Below, piece by piece: positions 1-11,277 of a stretch of DNA of 64,000 bases. The notes beneath the pieces were generated by a model. It saw only the letters and a program-made list of their open reading frames with translations, did no database searches and was not told where the DNA came from. Numbering within the stretch: the stretch's first letter is position 1; each line of letters begins with the position of its first letter. The stretch comes from Haliotis asinina (taxonomy: Eukaryota; Mollusca; Gastropoda; Lepetellida; Haliotidae). Both the position numbers and the translations under genes were made by a program. The stretch covers positions 73,954,504 through 74,018,503 of the forward strand of contig NC_090280.1 in NCBI RefSeq assembly GCF_037392515.1. The letters are read 5' to 3'.

Positions 1-102
1 ACTTGCATGCATCTTACATCATGTCGCATTGTAGACATAGACAATACCTTTTTGATTAGACTCTGGCTAAGTGAGAGTGAACCTGATGTACGTCCTGACA
101 AG

Positions 103-205
103 GAATGAGTGAATGCCTGAGTTTAGTTTTACCATTGTGGAATCGAACCCGGATCTGACGAGCTTGACGAGCAAACGTTTTAACCAATAGGCTACCCTAC
201 GGCAG
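103..205 (-). repeat. tRNA-headed SINE (SINE-T), partial
   Basis: The minus strand shows the GGTAGCCTATTGGTTAAAAC head and a box-B-like GGTTCGATTCC followed by a short tail. It matches the better-preserved copy at 13.63 kb. It is a degenerate partial copy. Confidence 0.7.
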
Positions 206-483
206 TTTTTACACACGATATTGTGGCATGTGAGTTATGTTCGTGTGAGTTTCATCTCGACAGCTGCGTGTTATCTGTCATGTGACATAATCCATTTCTC
301 TATATCTGATTTGTGATGGACTGGTTTGTCTTGTACAGTAGGCGGTGTATTTGTACGTTGTCACATGTCTACATGTTAGTAGGCCGACCATTCTGTTGCA
401 TTACTGGATCTCCCTACGGTGGCAAATACGTATTTCCTACGCGCTTTCCCATAGTTTTCTTAGTTGGACGTAAGAAGTGATTG

Positions 484-680
484 ACTAGTAATTGAGTTTA
501 GTTTTACGCCGCACTCAGTAATATTCCAGCCATACTGCGACAGTGTGTAAATAATCGAGTCTGGACCAGCCAAATCAGTGATCTACATCATGATCATCAC
601 TCTACGTAATTGGGATACGATGACATGTGTGAACCAAGTCTGACCACCCGATCAAATCTTACGACAAGCAAAGTGGTTTA
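484..680 (-). repeat. tail-sharing dispersed repeat (R2 family), partial
   Basis: Forward text begins with the reverse complement of the common CACTCACT tail (TTAGTTTTACGCCGCACTCAG) and continues through the family's AATAATCGAGTCTGGACCAG block. At least ten other copies in this window share these blocks. Strand is set so that the shared tail is at the 3' end. Confidence 0.75.
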
Positions 681-1210
681 ACAAACGCTCATAGTTTCAT
701 AGCTCTGTCGTTGGTTTGTATTACAAGGGGGTAAGCGCAGTAGTTGGAACAGTGAAACAAATGCACGTGCGGTACGTGAGGTGTGCTAACTTAGACCAAC
801 CCTTCTTGTTCTTGGTGTTTCATTTGATGTACGTACCCCCGTGTAATACAAATCATCAATAGTAGGGATTTGAAACTATGACAATTTGGGCAACAGGAAG
901 TTGAATAAAATTCTGTCATTTAAATGTTCAATTGACATGGTAAAGTTATGAGGAATCGCAATCTTGATTTCACTTTTTTGTAATCGTCGAAACATAATCG
1001 TTCACTTCTTTATCCTGTATCACAAAGTACAGGACAGTGTTGATAGTGTCAATGATTAGATAACTATCTACTGATACTGTGTAGCGTTATCTATGTACCT
1101 GTGAGAAAATTGTTTTTGTCAGCAATACCGATGTGATTATGATGCATTTTTCTGCCGTAAATTCCAGTTTTGATGTGTTGTTTAAGATGGAGAGATGCTG
1201 TGAAGTTAAG

Positions 1211-1394
1211 GGGATGCTGGTGTAGCCTGTTGGTAAAAGCGTCCGCTCGTCATGCCGAAGGCCGGGCTTTGGTTCCCCACATGCAGACAATATATGAAGA
1301 CCATATCTGGTGCCCCCCCCCCCCCCTCCCACCGTGATCATGTTAGAATACAGCAGAGAAATGTGGCGTAAAGCAAAACTCACTCACTCACTAT
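1211..1394 (+). repeat. tRNA-headed SINE (SINE-T), near full length
   Basis: It has a GGTGTAGCCTGTTGGTAAAAGCG head, a degenerate box B (GGCTTTGGTTCCCC), a long C-run in the body and the AAACTCACTCACTCACT tail. Apparent reading frames across it, including a poly-Gly frame, are artefacts of the C-run. Confidence 0.8.
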
Positions 1395-1399
1395 GAACT

Positions 1400-1520
1400 T
1401 AAGGTGGTAGTCCAGCTGTTAAAGCTTTCGCTTGTCTCGACTAAGATCCGGGTTTTATTCCCAATATGGGCACAGTCTGTGAAACCCATTTCTGATGTCC
1501 CCCGCCGTAAAGTTACTGTA
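1400..1520 (+). repeat. tRNA-headed SINE (SINE-T), 5' part
   Basis: The head AAGGTGGTAGTCCAGCTGTT and box-B-like GGTTTTATTCCC are followed by the SINE body (AAACCCATTTCTGATGTCCC). It lacks the conserved tail. It lies directly behind another copy in the same orientation. Confidence 0.65.
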
Positions 1521-2288
1521 ATTAGGCAAATAGCGGTCATAAAGTTAAACGTGGCCGCAAAACATTGAGCTCTGCATAATATCATTCTCTTCCCACAGAG
1601 GTTACTCCTGTCATAACTTCCTATGTAGAACGACATCCAGATGGTTCTATGTCCACCACTGTCAGTGATCCAATGCGAAATACCGTGAGCAAATACGATG
1701 ATTGAACAACTATTGCAACAGAGGTTGCTAGAAAATCCTAACCTACGATGTCGTACCACGTGGACGTGGCAACTAATAACACAATATCTAGAAATATTGT
1801 CGACCTTCATCCAGCGAAGAAAAAAACATGGAACTAAACGACATCATGTTCATTAAAAATATCCCCAAAATATCACAATTTCATATAATAATAAACAATT
1901 TTCATCATAGGATGTCACAAGGATATATTTACTGGATGTGAATATTTGATCATTTAACACGATTAAAAAAAAATAAAATCCTGCCTGGTTACTTATCTAC
2001 ACACTAACCGATCAATAAAACATAATTTCTGTATAAATCAGGATTCCACTTAAGGAGTAAAACAGATCATAGACCTGACACATGCTACATGCACATTGTT
2101 ACAACACAAGCAGCTCATTCTGGGGTCAACAAGACGAAAAAGAAACCAGACCAAAATCTGACTTTTGTAACAACGAGATCATTCTGAAGGGATATGAGTC
2201 TTGTCTTTGTATATATCTCAAGACGTACATTCAAGAATACAGCTGAATACAAACCGCTTTACGTTGCATTATATCGCCATCTGATATA
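1521..2288. other. gene-free AT-rich stretch
   Basis: I see no exon-like frame with splice sites here, only AT-rich DNA. It lies downstream of the TRIM gene, so it may hold that gene's 3' UTR, but no convincing polyadenylation site stands out. Confidence 0.4.
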
Positions 2289-3428
2289 TCATATTGGCAT
2301 ATCACGAAAATCAAAATGTCGCGTCTTCGGCGCTGCTGGAGACTTCAGATCGTCTGACACGTAACACAATTTGGATACTAACTTTTCAGTTGCATCAAAC
2401 CCTGTCCTATCAAGACGCGTGTTTTTAATGATAAAGGCCAGAGGTGTTTCTTTTTCCAGATGTACCAGCCGTGACGTAATGACATCCTTCATAGTCATAA
2501 TGTCAGCAGGTGCGCATTCTTGCAGAACAGATTCACTCTTGGATAAAGCATCTTTGGATCTCCTTATTCCGGACGCAATATCACCCCTCTTCCTTGTGAT
2601 CATCTGAAGCTCTTCATCCGCCTTCTGTTGGACATAACGAAGGAGGAATCTCTTTCGGTCTTCTAATGTTTGAAGTACTCGGTGGAATGTCTCTCCAATA
2701 TCGTTGACCTTGTTAGCTATCTGTATGTTGACATCTTCAACTTTGGAGCTGAAAACACGTCGGGAGGACGCAATGTCCACTCGATCTTTGGTTAATTTTG
2801 CATATATATTCGACACTTTTCCTGATGCTTTGTCGTGTGGGTTCTTAATGTCTGATGCGATATGTCTGGCGTGGTTGATTCTCAGGCAGGATGAACATAC
2901 GGGAACATCACAAGTCTTGCAGAAGAGTGTTTCCTTCATCCAATGGTGCTCGCATAGTTTGATCTCACTGACAATGATATCTGGTTTGTCCAGAAGGTCT
3001 GTCAGTGCAACAACGACGTGTTCTCCTGAGAAGTATTTGGAAAAGCGTTCATGGTAATGTTTACATGTGTCACACATGTACGTGCGGCAATCAAGACATC
3101 TGGAAGTAGCACTGTCCTCTCTGGGACATTCATCACATTTAATCTTTCCCTGGCAATCTCTAAGTTCTAAAAGCAGGATGGCCTTGAGGGTGGAATAGTC
3201 TACAGGAAGACAAAGAGCAGCTCTGCTGTCAGTTACGTGTGTTTTATGGTCACAGACTGGACACTTTACCTCTTGGCACAAGCTGCTAAGATCGGTTAAG
3301 CACGAACTGCATATTCCGTGAAGACACGCCAGAAGACGGGGATGCTTGGCATGACCAAATGTGGTCGCACACCTTTGGCACCTAGTTGTAACGCTGCCAG
3401 CAATGCCTGAATGCCTTGATAGTGCCAT
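2289..3428 (-). CDS. TRIM-like RING / B-box protein
   Basis: A 379-residue protein encoded by one uninterrupted exon. A C3HC4 RING finger occupies residues ~17-59 (Cys17, 20, 35, His37, Cys40, 43, 56, 59). Two B-box zinc fingers follow: B-box1 starts with C-D-E-C at ~98-101, and B-box2 (C-E-H-H...C-K-T-C...C-S-S-C) lies at ~159-192. A helical coiled coil covers ~200-320. This RING/B-box/coiled-coil order defines the TRIM E3 ubiquitin-ligase family, which acts in the cytoplasm and often in immunity. The start chosen is the ATG at 3428 in a strong context (GAAACATGG); an upstream in-frame ATG exists, but an AG acceptor (TCTACAG) lies just before this one, suggesting a spliced 5' UTR. There is no NHL, filamin or SPRY domain after the coiled coil, so this is a short TRIM. 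The substrate is unknown. Confidence 0.85.
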   Translation of the reverse strand: MALSRHSGIAGSVTTRCQRCATTFGHAKHPRLLACLHGICSSCLTDLSSLCQEVKCPVCDHKTHVTDSRAALCLPVDYSTLKAILLLELRDCQGKIKCDECPREDSATSRCLDCRTYMCDTCKHYHERFSKYFSGEHVVVALTDLLDKPDIIVSEIKLCEHHWMKETLFCKTCDVPVCSSCLRINHARHIASDIKNPHDKASGKVSNIYAKLTKDRVDIASSRRVFSSKVEDVNIQIANKVNDIGETFHRVLQTLEDRKRFLLRYVQQKADEELQMITRKRGDIASGIRRSKDALSKSESVLQECAPADIMTMKDVITSRLVHLEKETPLAFIIKNTRLDRTGFDATEKLVSKLCYVSDDLKSPAAPKTRHFDFRDMPI

Positions 3429-3655
3429 GTTTCCACCTGTAGACAATATACCTGTAATTAACATAGATGGGACGTGTTACGTGGCACTCAACAAATTCTT
3501 GGAGGACATACGTATCAGTTTAAACTCGTATCATCACCAACACACCATTTATGTTTGAGTCCGCCAACATACTTGTCCACAGATTTTTATTCATGAAGAA
3601 TGTAGGCCTCTGGCCCATGTTCATACATGTGGTCATACTGTTATGACACTATATA

Positions 3656-3777
3656 CTGAACAGTAAAAGAAACGAAACATCGTTTTTGTCAAGTTTTCAA
3701 ACAGACGACATAAACATAAACGCTTTATTTTATGAGATTTCATTTCTTTCGAAAGTTGCGTTTCTTTTGCTGTTCAG
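3656..3777. mobile_element. MITE with ~25-bp TIRs and TA target duplication
   Basis: The ends CTGAACAGTAAAAGAAACG and its imperfect reverse complement (CGTTTCTTTTGCTGTTCAG) bound 122 bp flanked by TA on both sides. The size and TA duplication fit a non-autonomous Tc1/mariner-type element. It has no coding capacity. Confidence 0.8.
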
Positions 3778-4006
3778 TACATATAGAGCGAGAGAATACT
3801 AATTGATCAATAGGTTATTATGAAATAGTTTGCATAATGAATATATACATGGGCAGTTTTCTAATGACCGTAACATAAGATGATGCCAAAAGCATGTTAC
3901 ATTTATCACAGGTAGGGTATGAAATAAATTTAGTAGGTATGTACTTCTCACTCAGTGTTTCATACAGGACACAAACCATCTAAAAATGGTATTCATCTTC
4001 GATGTA

Positions 4007-5133
4007 CGAGGGGATGTCAATAAGTTTTGAGCCTTGCATAGAAAAACACAAATTACTGGTATGAACCACATTTATTTTTCAACATAGTCCCCTTTGTGAG
4101 TCAAGACACTTGTTCCATCTTTTCTGCCAGCCACTGATGCCATCTCTGTAGAAGGCGCCATTTTGGTCCTCAAACCTAGCCTCAGTAGCAGGAATAAGCT
4201 CATTATCATCCTGAAATCTACGACCACGCAAGTGTTTCTTGAGATCTGGGAACAGATGGTAATCACTTGGTGCCAGGTCTGGAGAGTAGGGAGGATGCGG
4301 CAAAATTTCGTACCCGCGTTCCTGGACAGCAGCGGCTGCAACGCGAGAGGTGTGTACTGGAGCATTGTCTTGATGTAGACGAATACCACGTCTGATCTTG
4401 CCCCGGCTCTTCTCCTTGATTGACTGTCGCATTTGCCACATCAAGTTAGCGTAATATTCCCTATTCATTGTTCTTCCTTTTGGTAAGTAATCTATGTGGA
4501 TGACGCCTCTGCCATCCCAGAAGACTGTCGCCATTACCTTCTGCACTGATCTGGAGGCTTTGAACTTTATGGTCCTGGGAGAAGTGACATGTTTCCATTC
4601 CATGGATTCTTGTTTACTCTCAGGATCATAGTGGTGGATCCAAGTTTCATCACAGGTTTCTAGCCTAAAGTGAAAATCTTCTGGATTCTTGCTGTATCTG
4701 GTGAGCATGGAGTTGCTTATGGTGACCTTTGTTTGCTTCATTTCATTTGTAAGCATTCTTGGCACCCATCTTGCGCACACCTTAGACATGACGAGATGTT
4801 CATGAAGAATTGTCTCGATGGATCCGTGTGAAATGCCTGTGGTCTCCTCTAACTCGCGGAGTGTGATTCGACGATTTTCCAGCACAAGTCTATGCACTCT
4901 GTCAATGTTTTCCAGACTAGTGCTTGTTGTTGGGCGACCTGGACGGGGTCATCTTCAAGACTCTGTCTACCATGCTTAAATTCATTGACCCATCGTTTGA
5001 TGGTAGCAGATGAAGGGGAAGACTTTCTATAAACTGCTGAAAGCCTTTCTTCAATGGTCTTCGCCGAGTTTCCTTCAAGAACTAAAATGTAATTACTGCT
5101 CTATACTCAATTTCATGCATTTTCACTGCCGTG

Positions 5134-5135
<2 letters not shown>
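4007..5135 (-). mobile_element. mariner DNA transposon, right end lost
   Basis: The low-coordinate end carries a mariner-like terminal sequence (CGAGGGGATGTCAATAAG) directly after a TA. Inside is a mariner transposase on the minus strand. The opposite TIR is not found: a (TG)n array begins just beyond the transposase start, so that end appears to have been replaced or eroded. Confidence 0.8.
4079..5120 (-). pseudogene. mariner transposase, frameshifted
   Basis: The longest open part (272 residues, 4897-4079) holds the catalytic core. First Asp is in CDETWIHHYDPES, second in LHQDNAPVH, third in SPDLAPSDY, with exactly 34 residues between the second and third: the D,D34D signature of mariner. 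Upstream the N-terminal helix-turn-helix region is recognisable (MHEIEYRAVITF, then SAKTIEERLSAVYRKS and ATIKRWVNEFKHG) but in other frames. I see three frame changes: near 5085, near 4946, and near the C-terminus, where the usual GDYVEK ending lies in another frame. Total length from the ATG at 5120 is close to the ~345 codons typical of mariners, so the copy is near full length but inactive as it stands. Confidence 0.9.
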
Positions 5136-5176
<41 letters not shown>

Positions 5177-5205
5177 TGTGTGTGTTTGTGTGTGTGTTGT
5201 GTTTG
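5136..5205 (+). repeat. (TG)n microsatellite
   Basis: About 70 bp of TG dinucleotides with occasional TTTG interruptions, abutting the 5' edge of the mariner transposase. It creates spurious Val/Cys-rich and His/Thr-rich frames on the two strands. Confidence 0.95.
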
Positions 5206-5260
5206 TGGAGGAGGGGGGGTCTCTTTCTGAGGGTATTTAATAGACCAGGAGACATTCGAC

Positions 5261-5352
5261 CATTCAACCGTTCGTGTTGAAGTTGGTGAAAAGGGTCTTC
5301 AAGGTCTTGTCCGAGCAAGTATATTGAGAGGAGATGGTTACCAGTCATATTT
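5261..5352 (+). repeat. inverted copy of an exon start found at 6.83-6.92 kb
   Basis: This plus-strand stretch encodes VEVGEKGLQGLVRASIL and following residues. It closely repeats, in inverse orientation, the beginning of the exon at 6942-6475. Similarity stops abruptly after CAGTCATATTT, where the sequence turns into the antisense of the neighbouring exon. It marks a rearrangement breakpoint. Confidence 0.75.
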
Positions 5353-6294
5353 GAAACGACAGAGCAGAGTAGATGGTGTGGGGCCTTGGTTGGCCCTGGT
5401 TGACAAATGGCAAAATGGAAGTTTGCTTCTTTCGTTGTTTTCTCCTGCTGCAGCTGATTGCAAAAATCCACTCCATGATGGACGTTGTGAGAGTGTATTA
5501 TCAAGTGAAAAACTTGCTAGCCATAGAGTATCCAAAGGTTTTGTCAAGCAAAGAATTGGTGCAGTTGAGTTGGGTAATTCAACTGGTCCAATCGTAACAG
5601 ACTGTAGGCCTGATGTGGAAGGTTTGTGGTATACCTCGGCAGGGATCTTTGCGCCCTTAGCTGCTACGTCAGTTGATATCATGATCTGAGTGGAGCGAGG
5701 TATAGATATCTGAACGGGTTCTTTCCTGACTGGCGTTACACAAGCAATTCCAATGACCAAAACTTTGTCATCTGAAAGACGTGCAAGATACAAGCGTGGG
5801 AACTCTCTATATTCATCAGCAAAGGAAAAGCTGCAGAGGATATTAGCCAATTCTTTACTTTCATACTTGCGGTTAATGTAAGTAGATATGGCCAATAATA
5901 TTGGTGAGACAAAAGATCCTGAACGAAAGGCAGATATCATACTGTGAGCATTTTCTGTTTGACGACGTTGACAGACTTTCATTTGGTCCCACTTGGACTT
6001 TATTATGCCACACACGAAACGATTTAAAGAGTCTGGTAACAATCTGCTGCTTTCATCAAGTTTTGTTATTTCAGGATAGTTATCACTGTCATACACTGTG
6101 GATCGTATATTATCACGTATATGATCAGCTGCAATGTCTATGATTGAATCCTTGCTTTTCAAATATTGGATTCTTAAGATGCAATTTCTTTCATTCAAGA
6201 ATGTGTAAATTCTGGGCTTTCCATGTTCATATCCATTGACGCCACCTAGAAAGATATTCATAAAAGATGTGAGATCCTTAGTGAATGCTGACAT
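5338..6294 (-). pseudogene. fragment of uncharacterised invertebrate multigene family, middle exon
   Basis: An open exon-like frame of up to 318 residues. Features such as ENAHSMISAFRSGSFVSPIL, CVTPVRKEP, STSGLQSVTIGPVEL, LDTLWLASF and RPSWSGFLQ resemble, from memory, a large uncharacterised protein family common in molluscs and cnidarians; no enzymatic role is known to me. An AG acceptor (AATGTCAG) sits at about 6288. The family's C-terminal half is missing: downstream the frame runs into the inverted copy of an upstream exon at 5.26-5.35 kb. I read this as a truncated, rearranged gene copy, though a short functional gene cannot be excluded. Confidence 0.5.
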
Positions 6295-6474
6295 TCATCA
6301 TTTTCATTCACGAATATACATGCAGAGTTCCTTAAATTCTTCATGTTTTGTTGTATCGAGCGGCCGACCTCTTCCATCTGTATTATCCTATATTAGAAAT
6401 GGCTTACCAGCATAGTAGAAGACCTGACAATCATGATGGTATTCCACCTTTGGTGCTATATAATGAAAGGTAGT

Positions 6475-6942
6475 TCAGATCCGGAGTTTGACAGCGTCCT
6501 CCCACTCGTCAGCTCGAGCTTCTGCTTTCTTGAGTATACTTTGAATAGAATCCTTCGTCATAACCTCGTGTGACTTGACTCTACGATAATTGGGAGTTTT
6601 TAAATCAGATTTTCCCTTTGCTATTTCCTTAGTACATTTGAGACAATGTGTTTTGACGTTGACAACAGGAGTATCTGAGCGCAATTTAGAACCTGAGCTT
6701 TTAATGTCGGGAGATAGGAGTTCTTTGTGTTTTCTTTTGAATGAATTGATGCTGCTCTCTCTGAAGTAGTGTCTTCTGCATTCGCCATGGACAACAAATG
6801 GTAACTTTGCCTTGCTTTCTTCAAAATATGACTGGTAGCCATCTCCTCTCAATATACTTGCTCGGACAATACCATGAAGACCCTTTTCACCAACTTCAAC
6901 ACGATCGGTTGAATGTCTTTTCCGCAGGTTGGCATTCAACAT
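6475..6942 (-). pseudogene. fragment of the same family, N-terminal exon
   Basis: A 155-residue frame beginning MLNANLRKRHSTDRVEVGEK and ending RADEWEDAVKLRI. It holds a possible metal-binding pair (HCLKC) near residue 100 and a basic middle. The ending resembles the end of the N-terminal region in the same uncharacterised family as the exon at 5338-6294, which lies downstream on the same strand. The gap to that exon is about 180 bp and could be an intron, but the family region that normally follows is not visible, so the locus looks incomplete. Its first ~90 bp are duplicated in inverted orientation at 5261-5352. Confidence 0.45.
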
Positions 6943-7418
6943 CTCTCCATCATTATGTTGTGTTTTATGTTGTTCTGTCAGTTTTCAGCTCTTACTTCAA
7001 TAAAGTTCACCCAAATATCACATCTTATCTACTTCTTTTGTTCCATAAAGTCATTGAATTGTTTCAAAATTAAAATTTACTGAAATGTTTTGGAAAAATC
7101 ATGATGAAATCCATAATTTCTCGTCTCATCGGTGACGGTGTTTTTTCTCAGAGAAATGCACTTACTGTACTGCTTACCAGACAACATATCATACATGCTT
7201 ATCACCTTCACATGGATTCAATGGTATTTTTTCAAGAAAAAGATGAAAGCATCTATCTTGAGAGGATAGTAATTCTGTTCATCAATAACAGTTGAAAATG
7301 TATTAAGTCAACCATAGTAGACATTGCAATAAATTTGACTAAAAGCACAAGCATCAAATGTGTTGTTATCATACCATTTTCTATTATCTTATGTATGTGT
7401 GGTGTCCAAAGTAATATA

Positions 7419-7705
7419 TTAAGATTCCCTGTGAGATGAGTTTTCATTTGTCAAATGGCATAATTATTGACAACATATATGTGTGTATAATCATTTTTTT
7501 ATGGTTTTGGTGGGCCTTCTTGAAATAAGCGGCCATTTTGAAAATGTCAAAATGCATGATATCAATATATTTAGATTCCTTGTGAGATGAGTTTTCATTT
7601 GACACATCACATGACATAATTATTGACAAAATCTCTGTGTGTATAATCATTTTAATGATTTTTACGGCCATTTGGAAATTGGCGGCCATCTTGAAAATGC
7701 CACAA
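7419..7705 (+). repeat. two-copy tandem repeat, ~150-bp unit
   Basis: Two adjacent units share TTGTGAGATGAGTTTTCATTTG, a TGACATAATTATTGACA block, TGTGTGTATAATCATTTT and a (T)GGCGGCCAT.TTGAAAATG block, at a spacing of about 150 bp. Short frames across it are not genes. Confidence 0.8.
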
Positions 7706-7837
7706 TGTAGAATTTGCAGAACTTTGTACTTTGCACTTGTTCTGATGCTTTCCTGAAAAATTCAGCTTTCTACTATTTTTTTTGTCATATCGAATGCTCC
7801 TGGCCTATAAGTCAAGGGCATCATTGGGACAGAAGCG

Positions 7838-8660
7838 ATTTGAAAGAATGCCACAACTGAGTTTACAGGAATCGTAACGCGCTCTGGGAAAGTTCGAAGC
7901 AGGAACTTCGCAGAAAGCCGTTGCCAGGCGTTTTAATGTCAACCAATGAACCTTTAGCCGTTGTGTAAGTAGACATCAGCAGACAGGAAGCGTTGTAGAC
8001 AGTAGAAGGTCAACTTCCATTTACAACGTTTACAAGACGGAGAAATTCGACTGTCGCACCCCCGAGATCGCTTCAGGCGGCAACAGCAACAGCAGCAAAC
8101 ACAACTGGCAGACATTGGAGACGATTCGGACGCTTTACAGTCAGGCGGCGCCTGACACACGCTGATTACGATCCCGGCGCTCCTACCATGGTACCCATGT
8201 TGCAGCCCCGACGCCGTCAAGCCTTTTTCGGATGAGTAGAGGTGCTGTGTTTCCTCTGTTGATGGAAGAGAATATTTATCGGCGACACGGTGAACGTTAC
8301 GCCACTGCAGACGAGTTAGACAGCGAGATCGATTCGCCATAGCCAGTGTGGTGGTTTGTGAAACAATACATACATGTACTCATGGCAATCTGACAGCACA
8401 GCGCATTGTGGATGAAAGGCCTGAAGAAGCTCCTTCGCTGCGCCGTCACCTACGACGTCAGCGTCAGTTAATATTCCAGCATGACAACGCACGCCCCATG
8501 CCGCACAAGTGACACAAGCTTTCCTTCAGCAAACTAGAACCACTGCGATGGACTGGTCCGCTTACTCACCACACGGAAACCCCCATTGACCACTTGTGGG
8601 GCGAACTGGGGAGTTTGCAGACATCAGCCACCGCCAGCCAACGTTGTAGATTTGACCTTG
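7838..8660 (+). pseudogene. decayed Tc1-like transposase
   Basis: Tc1-family pieces appear in order in shifting plus-strand frames: a helix-turn-helix part (RNRALGKV, LQRLQDGEIRLSHPRDR), a middle part (RRSYHGTHV, then YRRHGERYA), and the catalytic end (FQHDNARP, then IDHLWGELG). The second and third catalytic regions of the DD34E core are recognisable. Multiple stops and frame changes interrupt it, so it is an old dead copy. The CAG runs near 8.07-8.10 kb produce a spurious minus-strand frame. Confidence 0.75.
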
Positions 8661-8667
8661 GCGTGGC

Positions 8668-8735
8668 CTTTTATGGCAAGCATTGGTTCCTGAAGGTCTG
8701 TTCTACCCCCGGACCTCCACGGGTTTCGTTCTTTA
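8668..8735 (-). repeat. R2-family repeat, 5' fragment
   Basis: The forward text GCCTTTTATGGCAAGCATTG followed by CTGAAGGTCTGTTCTACC is the reverse complement of the head end of the R2 repeat seen complete at 45.43-45.71 kb. Confidence 0.7.
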
Positions 8736-9119
8736 AAGGGCCGGTCATAACATGTATAGGTACATAAACATGTTAAGGTTTTGATCTGTTTCTTTGAAAA
8801 TGATTTAATCTGTCCTCACCTTGATTTCATCATGTCAGTATATTTGACATACCATGTGAGTGAAGAGTTTCAGAAACATCCAGAATTTTTCCACTTCTGC
8901 TCAGTTTACACGAGCCTAGCTGAAGCAAAGCATTGTGGGTAGTTGATTAAGGTTCAAAGGCTGAAGATAATTTCTTGTCAAGTGAAGACCTATAATGCAA
9001 TAGTTTGATTGGCAATGGCCAGAACTTCAGCTTGTGTTATACCGGTAAAAACATATAGAGTATGCACATAAACACTCACCGTCACCTTCTGAAACATCTA
9101 TCAATGTCTTTTGTGATCA

Positions 9120-9312
9120 CTGTCTTACACCAGAAATGCGTCTACAACAACATCAGTGATGTCATACGATAAACACATGTGTCGCAGATAACCCAGATAT
9201 AGTTGGGTGATAACGTTGGTTGCCTAACCACAGGGCTGACATGTTATGGTGTTAACCGTGAAGTCCCGGGTATGGCTGAGTGCGGCGTGAAAGTAAACTC
9301 AGTCACTCTTAT
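9120..9312 (+). repeat. R2-type repeat variant
   Basis: GATAACGTTGGTTGCCTAACC followed by GTTAACCGTGAAGTCCCGGG and the tail GCGGCGTGAAAGTAAACTCA repeat a block at 13.14-13.35 kb. The internal region of the standard family is absent, so this is a shortened variant or a deletion copy. Confidence 0.6.
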
Positions 9313-9674
9313 GGTGTTTTTTCATGTACATCACCAATACACACCAGCTCTGCGTGATAAATGTATCAGGTTGGTTGGCTGCTGTTTTGTTCTTTACCTC
9401 CGCACAAAATAAATAAATTGATAATGTTGTCTTCTGCAGTATTTCATGCTTGCTTGACAAGGGTGTTAAAAGATATACTGAAAGATAACATCCAAGTGGT
9501 AAACATGAATAATTGAGTGTTCTGCGAAACCCACTCTGCTTATTTCGAAGCTTTCCAACTACTGTCTGTGATTGATTTTTAACTGAACACGCACTTGACT
9601 GTGAACTCAGACGAACATACAGAATGCCTTTCACACATCGCTGACCGTGACATTTCACTGTCTACCATCTCACC

Positions 9675-11238
9675 ATGAGAGGAAGAATGAAGATGTGTGT
9701 TTTGATGCTGTTTGTTGTACAAGAAACAACAGAGGCGGGTAAGTTTACCAATTTGCGTAGGTTGTTTTGCTGTTGGGTTGCTATCCAATGGGGTGATGTG
9801 CTGTAGAAGATTTACTCTGTGTTGGGGATCGAATATATGACATTTTTGGCCTTAAGGGAAGTATTGTTGTGTTACTGTATATTTTCTCGTGAGTGAATGT
9901 TTTTTTCCTGTGTTTTTTTCTTCTTTTCCATGTGGAAAATGAAATATTTCAAGAACAATCATGAAGTAGGAAGGGCTGGTGTTATCAAATCGGTTGCAAA
10001 ATATCTTTTTTACCCAGAAGATTGTCAATGTTTCAATTCTCTGTTTATGCACTCTTGAAAACAAATGCTAGTTAGTCCACGTATTTTTTCGTTATTTCCA
10101 GCGAAATAATAACACTACATAAATACATTTGACATCAGCAGACATGCTTTATAGCGTTCCGTTCTGAGATATATTTATTTTTAGGTCTTCATTCACAGGA
10201 TAAGCTTTATTGTGTCAGTAAGTTTTCAAATTTCGCCTCCGATCAGACCCATGTGATACACAACGACATACAAATCGACCGAAAGAAGATAGTAATAACC
10301 CACAAAATCCTACGTTCGCGATAACTGCTTTTGAAAGTTTGCTCATTCAATTACAAAGATTAGTGTGACTTCATATATACGATAGAAATATTTTGTAGTC
10401 ATTTATGATTCTGGTAGTTTGAAAAAAAAAAAAAAACAAAAAAAAAAGAAAAAAAAAAGAAAAAAGAAACCCTCGCAAATTGTGGGGTTTTTTGTGCTCG
10501 AAGATGTCTGCTATGAATATTTTGTGTTTTTTGTGTCACTTTCATGCTCAAGGATCGACATGTGAACTTGTGTTAACCCACGTTAGATTCACACTAATAG
10601 GGAAATTAATGACTGTGTCGTGCTTAAGAAAATAGATATACTATTCGAAGACAGTAACTGTACATGTTGCTGTTTTAAAAGATAATAACATGTTTTGTGG
10701 TGTGTTCCGTGAGCACTGTTTAACTGCTGACTTCAAAATATCGAAATCTGTTGGAATTGACTCTAGGCATCGTGACGTCCTTGTCATAAAGTCGGTTCAC
10801 AAATTCAACATCGCGTGTGTCCACTGTTGTTGATGCAGACTTCACAAAGATAATGCATAGACGACACCAGGCGATTGAAGAAAGCTTGGGGAATGTTGTT
10901 CCATGTCTGAACCAACGTTCAGCTAACGTTAATGGCTGGTTCTGGGCTTGACGTAAACGTCGTTCCATTTCGCCCTTCAGTAGGGGACAGGCCCTGAGAA
11001 ACAGCTGGTCAGGGAAGTACAGGACTGTTCTGCTGTCCCATATGAAACAACATGAACGGGCATTATCTTTTTGAAACGTGAAGTTAAATTTCTGTCCTTG
11101 AATGAACGGATGCACATAGGCCCACTGATCTCATTCCAGTATCACGAACCTGTGAGAGTGCCGTTGACAATGTAAAATTGTGTCACAGCATCGGATGCTA
11201 TACCTCCCCACCTCACCACCACCATAACGCTTTCTCCA

Positions 11239-11277
<39 letters not shown>

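Noticed and set aside
1087-1383. Minus-strand frame with a poly-Gly tract
   Set aside because: It lies across a SINE and its Gly run is the SINE's C-run.
7954-8340. 128-codon minus-strand frame with a Cys run
   Set aside because: It is antisense to the decayed Tc1 transposase; the Cys run comes from CAG triplets.
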